From assembly GCF_029076845.1 (NCBI RefSeq), contig NZ_JARESE010000028.1:234831-298830 (forward strand): DNA of 64,000 bases, in the 5' to 3' direction. Source of the stretch: Novosphingobium album (ex Liu et al. 2023) (lineage in GTDB: Bacteria > Pseudomonadota > Alphaproteobacteria > Sphingomonadales > Sphingomonadaceae). Shown here piece by piece: positions 52,864 to 61,896 of the stretch; within the stretch, counting starts at the first letter, position 1, and each line of letters starts with the position of its first letter. The notes under the pieces are model-generated. The model made no database searches. It saw only the letters and a program-made list of their open reading frames with translations, and was not told the origin of the DNA. Made by a program: the position numbers and the translations under genes.

Positions 52864-53663
52864 AGCACTTCTCCTTTCGTGCGTTGGATCGGCTCGATCT
52901 TGTTCACACGCGGCAGCGGGATCGGCACTGCCTGCCCGCTCGCAAGATTGAGGAAGCCCCCGGCATGGCCGATGGAGCCGCGCCCGAAGAGATCGAACAG
53001 CAGCGCCAGGGCATGGCTGGCCAGCACGCGGTTGACGAACAGCGACTGGCGTTCGAGCGCTTGGGCCACCGAACAGGACGGGGCATCGTCGTCGGGCAGG
53101 CTCTCGTCGGCGAGTTCGGGAAAATATTCGAGCACCGTCGGCAGCCGCACGGCGTTCTCGTCGAACCTGCGGGCCGGACAGCCGAGCAGATATTGCCCGT
53201 CGCGCGCGCGGTTGCCGAGATCGAGCCAATAGGCGGGCATGCCCTGACCTTCGGCCAGCGCCCTCCCCAGCGCCCGGCGGGCCGAGGCGGTATCGACGCA
53301 GCTGATCAGCATATCACAGCCCTCGATGCCGACCGCGCCGGGCGCGCGGCCATGCACCGCCTTCCAGGCGAGGCCGTGGGCGAGATTGATGCGCTCGGTC
53401 AGCGTGCGCGCCTTCGACGCGCCGATGTCGCAGCGGTAGAAGGGCTGGCGGCCGAGATTGGCCTCGGTGACGCTATCGTCGTCGGCCACGGTGACATGCA
53501 GCGACCGGGACGATATCGCGCGCAGCGCCGTGTCGAGCGAGGCAAGGCCCATCATCATCTGCGCGCCATTGCCGCCGCAGCCGACCAGCATGATCCTGAT
53601 CGCACTATGGTCGAAACCGGCGGCCAGATAGTGGCGGGTCGGGCTATCAGGCGGCATCGGCAT
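52851..53663 (-). CDS. PRTRC system ThiF family protein (E1-like)
   Basis: 270 residues. Rossmann start IMLVGCGGNGAQMMMGLASL (Gly-rich ATP loop), VTVADDDSVTEANLGRQPFY (the acidic and Asn-x-x-Arg residues of E1 adenylation domains), CDMLISCVDTASAR, and a candidate catalytic Cys in APSCSVAQALERQ. ThiF/E1 proteins adenylate the C-terminus of a ubiquitin-like partner, in this cassette probably protein C. Overlaps protein A by 17 bp. Confidence 0.92.
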   Translation of the reverse strand: MPMPPDSPTRHYLAAGFDHSAIRIMLVGCGGNGAQMMMGLASLDTALRAISSRSLHVTVADDDSVTEANLGRQPFYRCDIGASKARTLTERINLAHGLAWKAVHGRAPGAVGIEGCDMLISCVDTASARRALGRALAEGQGMPAYWLDLGNRARDGQYLLGCPARRFDENAVRLPTVLEYFPELADESLPDDDAPSCSVAQALERQSLFVNRVLASHALALLFDLFGRGSIGHAGGFLNLASGQAVPIPLPRVNKIEPIQRTKGEVLCMK

Positions 53664-54306
53664 CTCCGGTGAAAGGGCTGCGTGGCAACGGCACGTAGAG
53701 GCCGCCCGCGCAGAGCCGCGCCGCGATCATCGGCGGCTCGGACCGATCGAGCCGGCCGATCACCAGCGCGATCTTGGTGGCATGGGCATCGTCAGCATCG
53801 TCGGTGGCGCTGAAAAAGGCCGGACCAGTGCCGTGGCTGTGAAGGTCGCAGACCATGTGCCAGCCCGGCAGCAGGACCGGCGAGCGATAGACGAGGCGCG
53901 AAGGCGTCGCCTCCTCGATGGCCGGGAACTCCACCGCGAACGTGCGGCTGGCCTCGTGCCACAACACGAAAGCCGCCGCCTCATTGGGCAGCGCCGCGCG
54001 GAAATGCTCGATGATGCGCGCCAGATGGTCGCGGGGAATCGGCCCGCAGCGCAGATCGGCGCCAGCGCCGCCAATGCTGCCATAGGGCACATAGGCGGGT
54101 AGCGGCGGCGCGATGGGGAAATCCAGCGCCAACCATGGGCGGCGCAGGATGAGCATGACGCCGTCGTGCCCGACGGCCAGCCCCTGCCCGGTCCCGGCCT
54201 CCCGCAGCACGCCGATCGCGGGCGATTGCCCAGCGGGCGGCACGGGATAGCAGGGCATCGCGGCAAGGATCGCGGCGGCGGTCGGATCGCCGGCGAGTAG
54301 GCTCAT
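53647..54306 (-). CDS. PRTRC system protein A (JAB/JAMM metalloprotease-like)
   Basis: 219 residues from ATG 54306. The C-terminal half has a full JAMM zinc motif: DLHSHGTGPAFFSATDDADD, that is H-x-H, seven residues, S, two residues, D, with an upstream Glu in AAAFVLWHEASRTF. JAB proteases remove ubiquitin-like tags, so this would be the deconjugating partner of the ThiF protein. Overlaps protein B by 4 bp. Confidence 0.9.
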   Translation of the reverse strand: MSLLAGDPTAAAILAAMPCYPVPPAGQSPAIGVLREAGTGQGLAVGHDGVMLILRRPWLALDFPIAPPLPAYVPYGSIGGAGADLRCGPIPRDHLARIIEHFRAALPNEAAAFVLWHEASRTFAVEFPAIEEATPSRLVYRSPVLLPGWHMVCDLHSHGTGPAFFSATDDADDAHATKIALVIGRLDRSEPPMIAARLCAGGLYVPLPRSPFTGDADAA

Positions 54307-55145
54307 CGCCTGGCGTTCGCGGCGATCAATTGCCCGGCCGTCACCGGCCTCGCCGCACCCGGCGCCGGATCTCGGCGGCTCTGCTGGCGGGAGCCGGTGG
54401 CGAACGGCTTCATCCGCCGCACCGGAAAGCGCGTCGCCCGGCGCGCCGCGAGAACATCCCACAGGCGAACAAGCCCGCCCTTGCCGGATATGGTCAGTTC
54501 CTGCCCCGGATTGGGATGGGTCGACCATGAGTCGAACACCGCGCGCTCGAAATCCGGGATGGCAGCTATGGCCAGCGTCTTCGGTCTGGGAATATTGCCC
54601 CAGCACAGCATCCCGCTCAGGAAGACGTTGAGGATCGGCGAATGCAGTACCCGCGTGTCGGCGGTGGGACGCTCATTCTTCGGCAAGGCATAGACGCCGA
54701 GGCCCGACCGCGTGGCGACGAACAGATGCGCCGGATATGGCACGGGCACGATCGTTCGTCCCGACAGGCAGCGCAGTCCTGCCGGAGGCGAGGACAGCGC
54801 AAAACAGGCATCCCTCACCTGTTCGGGCACCCACCAGGCAAGGAGATCGGGATGGGCGACCAGCACGTTGGCGGGCAGGATTTCGGGCACGGTGCGGCGC
54901 CCCAGCGCTTCGGCCCATTGCCGCAGATGCGCCCGTGTCAGCGGTCTCCCCGCTCTGATCGTTGGCGAGCCTTCGTCATCATGCTCGATGCCATGGATAC
55001 TCGCGAACGCCATCGCCTCCTGTCCGGAGGCACGCAAAGCGCCGGAGGTGCCGGTGCGGTAGAGCAGGATGGCCTGGGTCAGCATCATGTCGCTCCCGGT
55101 GGCTTCGAAATGGGCGCTATGCGCAGGCGTGACGGGATCGGGCAT
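54303..55145 (-). CDS. PRTRC system protein B (E2-like)
   Basis: 280 residues. Typical blocks: AILLYRTGTSGAL, LLAWWVPEQVRDACFALSSP and VFLSGMLCWGNIPRPKTLAI, the latter with a conserved-looking Cys. Aravind-group analyses place protein B with E2-like folds (from memory). The C-terminal 40 residues are basic and likely disordered. Overlaps the F gene by 29 bp. Confidence 0.88.
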   Translation of the reverse strand: MPDPVTPAHSAHFEATGSDMMLTQAILLYRTGTSGALRASGQEAMAFASIHGIEHDDEGSPTIRAGRPLTRAHLRQWAEALGRRTVPEILPANVLVAHPDLLAWWVPEQVRDACFALSSPPAGLRCLSGRTIVPVPYPAHLFVATRSGLGVYALPKNERPTADTRVLHSPILNVFLSGMLCWGNIPRPKTLAIAAIPDFERAVFDSWSTHPNPGQELTISGKGGLVRLWDVLAARRATRFPVRRMKPFATGSRQQSRRDPAPGAARPVTAGQLIAANARR

Positions 55146-56274
55146 GACGGCCTCGCAATGGGGTGGGATCGAACCGGATCAGGTCCTGGGCGGCGAGGAG
55201 GAAGCGCACGCCTGTCGCGAGCGAATTGAACCAGGCGTCGATCCGGCTGCGATCCGCGAGCGGGCAAAGCCCCACCACGTCCATGAAACCCATTTCCATG
55301 CCGTATTGGCCGATGTCGTCGATCTCGGGCGCGAACTGCTCGGCGGGCACCAGCGTCAGCGGCGGCAGGCTCGAGCATTCCTCGAAGCCGGGGACATATT
55401 CGTAGAGGGTCTCGGTATCGAAGCGCCAGGCGTGGTCTTGATCGGCAAGCTCTTCCAGCGCCGCATGCGCTTCGCGAAGGTGGTGCAGTTTCTCGCGCAG
55501 GCCGGCCGGGAGCTTGTTCGGCGGAGCCACGTTGGCGGCGATCATCCATGCGGGACGACGCGCTTCCATCGCCGATGGTAGCATCATCTCGTCGAGCCCC
55601 TCGGCGTCGGCGCCATGATAATGGATCAGCGCCTCGCGCGCCGCCTCGTCGTCGATCTCGCCGTCCCACCAGGACATCGCGATGTGCTCGAAGAGATCGT
55701 CGTAGCCGAATATCGGCAGGATACCGGGCAGACAGTGTCCAAGCGCCCGATAAGCCGCGGCGCGCCAGCCCATCGGCGCCTCGCTGGTCTCAATCCAGCC
55801 AAGGTCGAGCTGCCCCATGGTTTCGCAGGTCATGATGAGCGCCGGGGATCGATCGCCGTCACCGTCAAGGGCACCTTCGTTTTCTCCCGCCCCCCGCAGC
55901 ACGGTGATTCGCAGGTCGACGAAGTGGATGGGCTCCAGGATTTCGAGCACGGCGGTCTGGAAAGTCCGTTCGATGTGGCGGCGGGCGGCGACGCGCGTGA
56001 ACATCCCCGCCGATGGTTCGCGTGCCGCAACCCAGTGGCCGATCAGCTTGTGATGCCGCGCCAGTGGGCTGTCGAACAGCGCGGGGATATCGGGAGAAAG
56101 CGCGACCGCGCGACCGGCAAGGTCAGCCGAGCGGGGGGAGGCGGAGGCCTGCGGGCGGGGCAAGCGGTTCGGACGTTTCAGTGCCGCCGGCTTTGCGCTC
56201 GGAAAAAAGCTGCATGTGAAGGGCGCTCGCCTGTCTGCCGCAGGCAGGCGGAGTGATGCCGATGCTGTCGTCAT
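55117..56274 (-). CDS. PRTRC system protein F
   Basis: 385 residues from ATG 56274. Core blocks LSPDIPALFDSPLARHHKLI, EPIHFVDLRITVLRG and LPGILPIFGYDDLFEHIAMS fit PRTRC F. The first 50 residues are basic and low-complexity, and another open frame (56123-56362) overlaps them, so the exact start is uncertain. No enzymatic motif seen. Confidence 0.85.
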   Translation of the reverse strand: MTTASASLRLPAADRRAPFTCSFFPSAKPAALKRPNRLPRPQASASPRSADLAGRAVALSPDIPALFDSPLARHHKLIGHWVAAREPSAGMFTRVAARRHIERTFQTAVLEILEPIHFVDLRITVLRGAGENEGALDGDGDRSPALIMTCETMGQLDLGWIETSEAPMGWRAAAYRALGHCLPGILPIFGYDDLFEHIAMSWWDGEIDDEAAREALIHYHGADAEGLDEMMLPSAMEARRPAWMIAANVAPPNKLPAGLREKLHHLREAHAALEELADQDHAWRFDTETLYEYVPGFEECSSLPPLTLVPAEQFAPEIDDIGQYGMEMGFMDVVGLCPLADRSRIDAWFNSLATGVRFLLAAQDLIRFDPTPLRGRHARSRHACA

Positions 56275-56365
56275 CGTCGGACTCGATCCATTGCAGGAGG
56301 GATTTGACAGGTGCGGGCGCTATGGCCGCAGACGCCATCGATGCTGCCGGTCTTTGTGCCACAGC

Positions 56366-56572
56366 TCAGCCCTTGGTGCCGACCGCGCGGCGATATTCGA
56401 TGACATGGGCGCCGCCCGTCACGCCAAGATCGACCGTTTCGGCATTGAGGATCGCGGGGTAGAGCGCGGCATGATAGGCGCGCAGCGCCGCCGGATCGTT
56501 AGCGAGGTGGGACGGCACCGGAAGCTCGATGCCGTCGTAGCGGTAGGTGCGGGCGAGTTGCTGGATCTGCAT
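56366..56572 (-). CDS. PRTRC system protein C (ubiquitin-like)
   Basis: 68 residues: TYRYDGIELPVPSHLANDPA ... YHAALYPAILNAETVDLGVT. This is the small beta-grasp-like member of the cassette. It ends VGTKG; a terminal Gly is what an E1-type enzyme would adenylate. Lies between E and F in the standard order. Confidence 0.88.
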   Translation of the reverse strand: MQIQQLARTYRYDGIELPVPSHLANDPAALRAYHAALYPAILNAETVDLGVTGGAHVIEYRRAVGTKG

Positions 56573-56631
56573 GGAATATCTCCTCGATAAGGGTCACGGG
56601 CGCGGGGGTGCGGACAGCCGGACGAAAGCCA

Positions 56632-57060
56632 TCAGAACAGACTGGCGGGATCGTCGGGCCTGGCATCGGCCGGCGGGTTGGCGGTGACCACCGGTTTTCC
56701 AGCGGTGCCGGCAGGTGTTACAGGCTTAGGCGCGGCCGCCCTGGCTTTTGCCGCCTCGGCGGCGGCGACCCTCGCAGCGTCGGCCGCCTCTCGTTGCTCG
56801 GCAAGCTGGTCGCCGAGCGTCCTGCGTGCGGCGATGAGCTGACCCAAGGCGCCCTCCATGCCTCGGGCCAGTTCCGCATCGATCTCGGCCGCGCTCGCGG
56901 TGATAGAAATCGGGCGGGTTTCGCTGGCTTCGGGAACATGGGCAGCCCCTGCGGCCTTACGCGGGAGAATCGTGAGCGTGACCATGTCGTCGGGGCAAGC
57001 GACAAGGTCGAAGCCGAGCGCATAGCGGGCAAGCAGCGGCAGCAGGCTGGTGATCAGCAT
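56632..57060 (-). CDS. PRTRC system protein E
   Basis: 142 residues from ATG 57060 (MLITSLLPLLARYALGFDLV). An N-terminal globular part of about 85 residues with the conserved FDLVACPDDMVTLTILP is followed by a coiled-coil (about 85-105) and an Ala/Pro-rich tail. The longer upstream frame overlaps the ParB gene and is not conserved-looking. Start lies 40 bp after the ParB stop. Confidence 0.85.
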   Translation of the reverse strand: MLITSLLPLLARYALGFDLVACPDDMVTLTILPRKAAGAAHVPEASETRPISITASAAEIDAELARGMEGALGQLIAARRTLGDQLAEQREAADAARVAAAEAAKARAAAPKPVTPAGTAGKPVVTANPPADARPDDPASLF

Positions 57061-57100
57061 GGCGGTTATTCCTGTGTTGAAGAGGGGTGAGACGCCCGGA

Positions 57101-58831
57101 TCAGGCGGCGATATCGGTGATGGGTTCGTCAGCTGGCAGGGCGGGCAGCGGAGCGGCTGGCTCAACCGGGCGGTGCAGCGGCGGGCCATAGACGCCATCG
57201 AGCGTCATGCAGCCCGGCAGCCGCCCGGCCCAATCGAAGCCGGGGCGGCCCAGCAGTCCTGCGATGAGGTCGGGCTTTTTCGACGCGAGCAGTTTGGCGA
57301 AAGCCTTCGCGCCGACATGTGCGATCAGGCCGCATTCCTGGGCGATGAATTTGATCTCGTCTTTGGTGTAGCGCTCGAGGAAGGCCTTATCGACCTGCCA
57401 GCTTGTCCGGAGATCGACGGCGAAGGCCCTGGCGAGATCGGCGACATGGTCGAAGTCGGCCACATCCTTGGCATAGGCGGCAGCGATGACGCAGAGCACA
57501 TTGGCGGCACGGGCATCCGGTAGCGCGCGGATGTCTGCGATCTGAGCGCTGTAGTCGAGGTTCGGGAAGGACGGCCCGACCAGCAGGCTGGCGCGGGAGG
57601 TCAGCGTCTCGGATTTGATCTGCGAGAGCGTGCCCGACATGGCCGCGACCAGGATCGCGGTCTGGGCCTGGCCGGCATCGCCCGCGAGCGAGCGCGCCAG
57701 CGCGGTTCGCCATGCCGCCTGACGCACTTCGGCGGTGCGGCTGATCAGCGATTGCGCGGCGGGCGTTTTGGGTGCGGCCCGCGTTCCGCTCGCGGCCTTG
57801 GAGGAAGCTGCGGTTCTGGCTACCCCTGCTCCGGTCGCGCCGGTGGTCGCGGGTGCAGCATCCAATCGGCTGGGCGACGATCCCGCCAATGGGTTGGAGT
57901 CGACGGTGGCAGCGCCGCCGCCCTCAGGATCACCCTCCCCCTCATCGAGATCGTTCTCGCCGTCAAAATCGGCATCTTCCTCCTCATCATCAGCACCGTC
58001 GTCGTCTGAAGACTCCGATGCTCGTGCGGCGACCACAGCGCGGTCCTGCTCTTCGCGCTGCGCCGTCTCATAAGCCTCGGTCTTCAACTGGAAGCAGACC
58101 GGATTGGTGCAATGGCCGTCATCGACATGGGTCTCGAACAAGGCGCGCTGCCGCCCCGAATTGAACGGACAGCTGGTGCATTCGCTTTTGTCGAAACAGG
58201 CGGCGGCGAGATTCTGCGTGACCCGCATCAGCAAATCGCGCGTCTTGCCGACATCGAGGCCGGAGGTGAGGATGGTTTCCAGCGCCTTGTCCTGCTTGTC
58301 GCCGGGTATGACGGCGAGCAGTTCGGCATGACCCAGCTTGATCCGCCGTTCGTCGAGCGCCAGTTTGACCGTCTCGGAGAGGTCGGCCAGGGCCAGACGG
58401 CGGTCGAGCTTGGCGCGCGACCAGCCAAGCCGCCGCGCCGCTTCGGCATGATCGTTGCGGCATGCGGCCAGCACGCGCACGGCGGCATCGGCCTGTTCGG
58501 TCTCCGAGGCATCGTCGCGCACGTCGTTCTCGTCGATCGCGGCTTCGAGCGCTTCCTCGTCGGTCATCTCGCGGATGACGACGGGTATTGCGCCATCGGG
58601 ACCGAAGACCTCCAGCGCCGCCCGATAGCGGCGTTCGCCGGCGACGATCAGATAATGGCCATCGGAACGGGGATCGGGCCGGAGCAGGATCGGCTGGAGA
58701 ATGCCGCGCAAGCGGATCGAGGCGACCAATTCCTCATGCTTCTTGCGGTCGAAATAGCGCCGGGGATTGTCCCCTTTGCCGATGCGGGACAGCGGCAACA
58801 GGGTCGCCGCGCTCGGTGGCGGTGTGGTCAC
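57101..58831 (-). CDS. PRTRC system ParB-family protein
   Basis: 576 residues, the head of the cassette. ParB/Srx N-terminal domain: IGKGDNPRRYFDRKKHEELV, LRGILQPILLRP, YLIVAGERRYRAALEVFG (CTP/nucleotide-binding 'GERR' motif). A helix-turn-helix follows (AEAARRLGWSRAKLDRRLAL). Cys-rich block CFDKSECTSCPFNSG ... HCTNPVCF at about 215-250 probably binds zinc. An acidic linker (about 265-300) leads to a PRTRC-specific C-terminal domain. Likely role in element partition or stable maintenance. Confidence 0.93.
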   Translation of the reverse strand: MTTPPPSAATLLPLSRIGKGDNPRRYFDRKKHEELVASIRLRGILQPILLRPDPRSDGHYLIVAGERRYRAALEVFGPDGAIPVVIREMTDEEALEAAIDENDVRDDASETEQADAAVRVLAACRNDHAEAARRLGWSRAKLDRRLALADLSETVKLALDERRIKLGHAELLAVIPGDKQDKALETILTSGLDVGKTRDLLMRVTQNLAAACFDKSECTSCPFNSGRQRALFETHVDDGHCTNPVCFQLKTEAYETAQREEQDRAVVAARASESSDDDGADDEEEDADFDGENDLDEGEGDPEGGGAATVDSNPLAGSSPSRLDAAPATTGATGAGVARTAASSKAASGTRAAPKTPAAQSLISRTAEVRQAAWRTALARSLAGDAGQAQTAILVAAMSGTLSQIKSETLTSRASLLVGPSFPNLDYSAQIADIRALPDARAANVLCVIAAAYAKDVADFDHVADLARAFAVDLRTSWQVDKAFLERYTKDEIKFIAQECGLIAHVGAKAFAKLLASKKPDLIAGLLGRPGFDWAGRLPGCMTLDGVYGPPLHRPVEPAAPLPALPADEPITDIAA

Positions 58832-58889
58832 GGATGATCTCCTGAGAAATGTGGGTGCCAGAAGTTGAATGCCGGGAACGAGATGCCGA

Positions 58890-59102
58890 TCACGACGGAC
58901 GCTCGGTGGCTTCGCGCCTCAGATCCGGCACGCGCGGATCGTCAAAGGGGCTGCTCACCGACATCTGCAGCGCCTGTTGCTGCGCTGTGAACCAGGTGCT
59001 GGCGGTGATGCTGTAGGTTTCGGTGGCATAGCGTTCGTCGCCGCTGAAGAAGGCGACATCGACGGTGAACGAGGACAGGGTATCGGTCGAACGGGCACGC
59101 AT
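58890..59102 (-). CDS. Small hypothetical protein
   Basis: 70 residues; SSFTVDVAFFSGDERYATET, then YSITASTWFTAQQQALQMSV, a beta-alpha pattern. It sits between DUF932 and ParB on the same strand. Not recognised. Confidence 0.6.
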   Translation of the reverse strand: MRARSTDTLSSFTVDVAFFSGDERYATETYSITASTWFTAQQQALQMSVSSPFDDPRVPDLRREATERPS

Positions 59103-59186
59103 GGCCGCATCCTTTCAAAAAGCAAGCGCGCCACGGCCGGGAGCCGCAGCGCGCGATGGTCAGGTGGATCGGTAATTACAGGCGGT

Positions 59187-60383
59187 TCAGAGCGCCTGTT
59201 CGAGCAGCTTCCGTGCCTTGCCTTCCATCTCGAGGCGGCTGTCCTGATGCGGCTTGCCGCGCGCGACCGCGGTGATCCCCTGCACGAAATCATAGAGGCT
59301 GGCGGGCGGATGCCCTTCCTCGGCGAGGACCGTCTGGATGATCTTGCTCGTCTCTGCCTTGGAAAAGCCGCGCCGGCGCAGGAAGGTCTCGCGGTCATCG
59401 TCTTTGCGCGCGACGATACGTTCCCGCGCCGCCTTGATGCCGCTGATGAAATGCTGGGGCGAGGAGTCGGCAAAATGTTCGAGCGCGGGCGCGGCCTGAT
59501 GCGCGAAGCGGTTAGCGGCGAACTTGGAGTGACGGATGTTCACTTCCTCGAAATTTTCCATGCCCCACAAGCACCTGTTGGCGCAGACCCCGCGCAGGTA
59601 GAAGGTGGCGATGCCAAGCGTTTTGGAACCCACCTCGCTGTTCCAGGCATAGAAGCCGCGGAAGTAGAGATCGGGATCGCCATTGGGGAGCCTGCCCGCC
59701 TCGATCGGATGGGTGTCGTCGACAAGGAACAGGAACACGTCGCGGTCCGAGGCATAGAGCGTCGTCGTCTCTTTGGTGATGTCGACGAAGGGATTGTAGG
59801 TCATGCGGCCCCAGTCGATCGTGCCAGGGACTTTCCAGCGGGTGTCACCAACGCCATCGCCGGCGAAGGCCATCACCGCCTGCACAAGTTCATGGTCCCA
59901 GATGCGGCCATAATCCGGACCCGTTGCCGCACGCAGTTCGGTGCGGCCATCCTCGGTCTGGAGGAGTTTCACCAGTTCGCCGCGATGCGCGATCAAACCG
60001 TGCTGGAGATTGATGCCGGCGAGCGCGGCGGGAAGCTGGCGCAGATAGGACGCTGGCGCGCCTACCAGGCTCGACAATTGGCCGAACGACCAGTTGGTCG
60101 GCGCGACCGGGCGGTCATCGCCTGGCGCGATCAGCGAGAGCCTTTCGGGACTGTCGCTTCTGGCTTCGATGCGAAGGCTGCGGCTTTCGACGATGCGGGT
60201 GGTGGCGCGCTCGGCCCGGCTGCGCACCGCGTCATAGAGACTGGAAAGCGAGAGGAATTTCTCGTCGTCGGGGCGCGAAAACCATTCCGACGACACGCGA
60301 CTGCTCATGCGCCCGCGCGAAACGTCAATACGATAGGGAGCCGACACGACCGGCGCGTCGAGGGTCTGGGCAAGCATCGCCAT
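59187..60383 (-). CDS. DUF932 domain protein
   Basis: 398 residues, ATG 60383 with GAGGAGA upstream. Core of DUF932: NWSFGQLSSLVGAPASYLRQ, GRTELRAATGPDYGRIWDHE, LFLVDDTHPIEAG, YAWNSEVGSKTLGIATFYLR and CANRCLWGMENFEEVNIRHS. DUF932 proteins are found on phages and plasmids; some are linked to nucleoid or single-strand DNA functions, but no activity is established. Flanked by small element genes. Confidence 0.9.
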   Translation of the reverse strand: MAMLAQTLDAPVVSAPYRIDVSRGRMSSRVSSEWFSRPDDEKFLSLSSLYDAVRSRAERATTRIVESRSLRIEARSDSPERLSLIAPGDDRPVAPTNWSFGQLSSLVGAPASYLRQLPAALAGINLQHGLIAHRGELVKLLQTEDGRTELRAATGPDYGRIWDHELVQAVMAFAGDGVGDTRWKVPGTIDWGRMTYNPFVDITKETTTLYASDRDVFLFLVDDTHPIEAGRLPNGDPDLYFRGFYAWNSEVGSKTLGIATFYLRGVCANRCLWGMENFEEVNIRHSKFAANRFAHQAAPALEHFADSSPQHFISGIKAARERIVARKDDDRETFLRRRGFSKAETSKIIQTVLAEEGHPPASLYDFVQGITAVARGKPHQDSRLEMEGKARKLLEQAL

Positions 60384-60516
60384 GGAACTGTCTCCTCAGG
60401 ATATCAGAACCGAAAGGCACCGATGCCCTCGATCCGCCCCATCCTTCGCCCCCTTCCCTCCTTTGCGATGGTCGATGCTCGATGCTCGATGGTGGCCGGC
60501 TGGTCGCCCCTTGTCC

Positions 60517-60837
60517 TCAACCGAGACTCCACCGGCACCAGCGTTCGGCGGCGTCGCGCGGGGTCAGCAGGCCTTGTGCATGGCGGCAATGGCTCCGGAA
60601 CGCGGCATTGCGCTTGAGGCCCGGATCAGCCAGCAGGATCATCACCGCGCGCATGAAGGCATCGGCGGTATCGGTTCCCGCGTCCTCATCAGCGGGATCG
60701 GCGCGTTGCCCGGCAAGGAACGCGCCGAAGGCACCGGCCGGAGCCTGCTGCGCTATATAGCGCAGCAGCACGGCAATCTGCGTCGCATCGCTCCAGCCCT
60801 CCGCGCTGGCGACATCACGGAACAGCGCCGCATTCAT
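60517..60837 (-). CDS. Hypothetical protein
   Basis: 106 residues from ATG 60837. Helical, acidic middle (GQRADPADEDAGTDTADAFM) and a basic/aromatic end (RDAAERWCRWSLG). Overlaps the upstream gene by 4 bp. Not recognised. Confidence 0.55.
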   Translation of the reverse strand: MNAALFRDVASAEGWSDATQIAVLLRYIAQQAPAGAFGAFLAGQRADPADEDAGTDTADAFMRAVMILLADPGLKRNAAFRSHCRHAQGLLTPRDAAERWCRWSLG

Positions 60838-61034
60838 GGCAGGCACCCGGCATCATTGGCGGTTCGCGCGGCCTCGATCGCCCTCGTCAGTTGATCGAGC
60901 ATCCCTTCGGCTTCCTCGATGGTGATGTCCTCGATAGCGCGCATACCGCCGCGCGGCCCGCAGATCGCAAGCGTGATGACGGGAGCGCCCGCGGCCACGC
61001 GGCCACAGGCGCTGATGTGAACATGATGCAGCAT
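60834..61034 (-). CDS. Small hypothetical protein
   Basis: 66 residues: beta-rich start (MLHHVHISACGRVAAGAPVI) and a long helix (ITIEEAEGMLDQLTRAIEAA). Stop overlaps the next start by 4 bp. Not recognised. Confidence 0.55.
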   Translation of the reverse strand: MLHHVHISACGRVAAGAPVITLAICGPRGGMRAIEDITIEEAEGMLDQLTRAIEAARTANDAGCLP

Positions 61035-61065
61035 GGCGGCTTCCTTCGCCGAGAAAGGGAGAAAA

Positions 61066-61878
61066 TCAGAACAGGCTCAACTGGCGCGGCATCGCCGGTG
61101 ACGATGCCGGGAGAGGGTTCGGCGGCGGCGGAATCGCGGCGGCGGACGTGACTCGCTCCCGCGCCGGGGGCATGGCCGATATATCCTCTGCCCTGACCAG
61201 CTTCCTGGCCGCGAGCCGCGCATTCCAGCCCCCCAGAATATGCGCCGGCGTGTACCAATGCTCGCGAATCTCGTTCGACAGCGAATTGCCGACCATCAGA
61301 TGCGCCGGCACATGCAGCAGCGAGAGCTGGGCATAGGCCATGTGGACCGCGCGCGGATCGATATCGATCGCCGTGACATGGAGATGGCGCTGATAGTTGA
61401 TGCCGATCTTTCCCATCGCCTCGGCCAGCGCGATCACCATGGACCCGGCGCCGCAGGCCGGTTCCATCGCACTGACGAACCCATGCTCAGTAATGATCGC
61501 CTTGACGCTACCGGGATCGCCCAGGGTCACATCGGCCATCATCCGGCTGATGCTGTAGGGGGTGAAGAACTGGCCGCGCGCCTTGTTGTGCAATTCCAGA
61601 TCGTGGAACAGCGCGCCCAGCACGTCGCCGGGTCCCGCCTCCAGCGCCAGGACCAGTTCGGCCATGATCTGCGGGAACATCTCCACGATCGCCCGGTCAT
61701 AACGGCCGACGATGGCAAGATAGCGCTGCTCGCGTATTTCTCGCTGCCGGAGATCGACGCTGTTGGCCACCGCGATCGCCATCGCCTCGATCGCATGACC
61801 GAACACGGTGTAGAGATCGTGGCGAGGTTGGCACTGGCGGAGCAGCGCCGCCATCCGTTGCAGAGGAGCCCGATGCAT
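61066..61878 (-). CDS. N6-adenine DNA methylase-like protein without an obvious catalytic NPPY motif
   Basis: 270 residues from ATG 61878. The fold is that of type I HsdM-like N6-adenine methylases: a helical region, then QFFTPYSISRMMADVTLGDP, motif I MEPACGAGSMVIALAEAMG, and AIDIDPRAVHMAYAQLSLLH for the acidic motif II. Where the catalytic (N/D)PP(Y/F) should follow, the sequence reads LMVGNSLSNEIREHWYTPAH. So it may bind SAM without methylating adenine, or use an unusual motif. No HsdS or HsdR neighbour. Possibly a self-protection or regulatory protein. Confidence 0.78.
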   Translation of the reverse strand: MHRAPLQRMAALLRQCQPRHDLYTVFGHAIEAMAIAVANSVDLRQREIREQRYLAIVGRYDRAIVEMFPQIMAELVLALEAGPGDVLGALFHDLELHNKARGQFFTPYSISRMMADVTLGDPGSVKAIITEHGFVSAMEPACGAGSMVIALAEAMGKIGINYQRHLHVTAIDIDPRAVHMAYAQLSLLHVPAHLMVGNSLSNEIREHWYTPAHILGGWNARLAARKLVRAEDISAMPPARERVTSAAAIPPPPNPLPASSPAMPRQLSLF

Positions 61879-61896
61879 GGCGGGGAACACCCCGTC

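Noticed and set aside
56123..56362. 79-residue minus-strand ORF at the 5' end of PRTRC F
   Set aside because: Overlaps the F gene start in another frame; might mark a frameshift in the F N-terminus but evidence is too weak to call.
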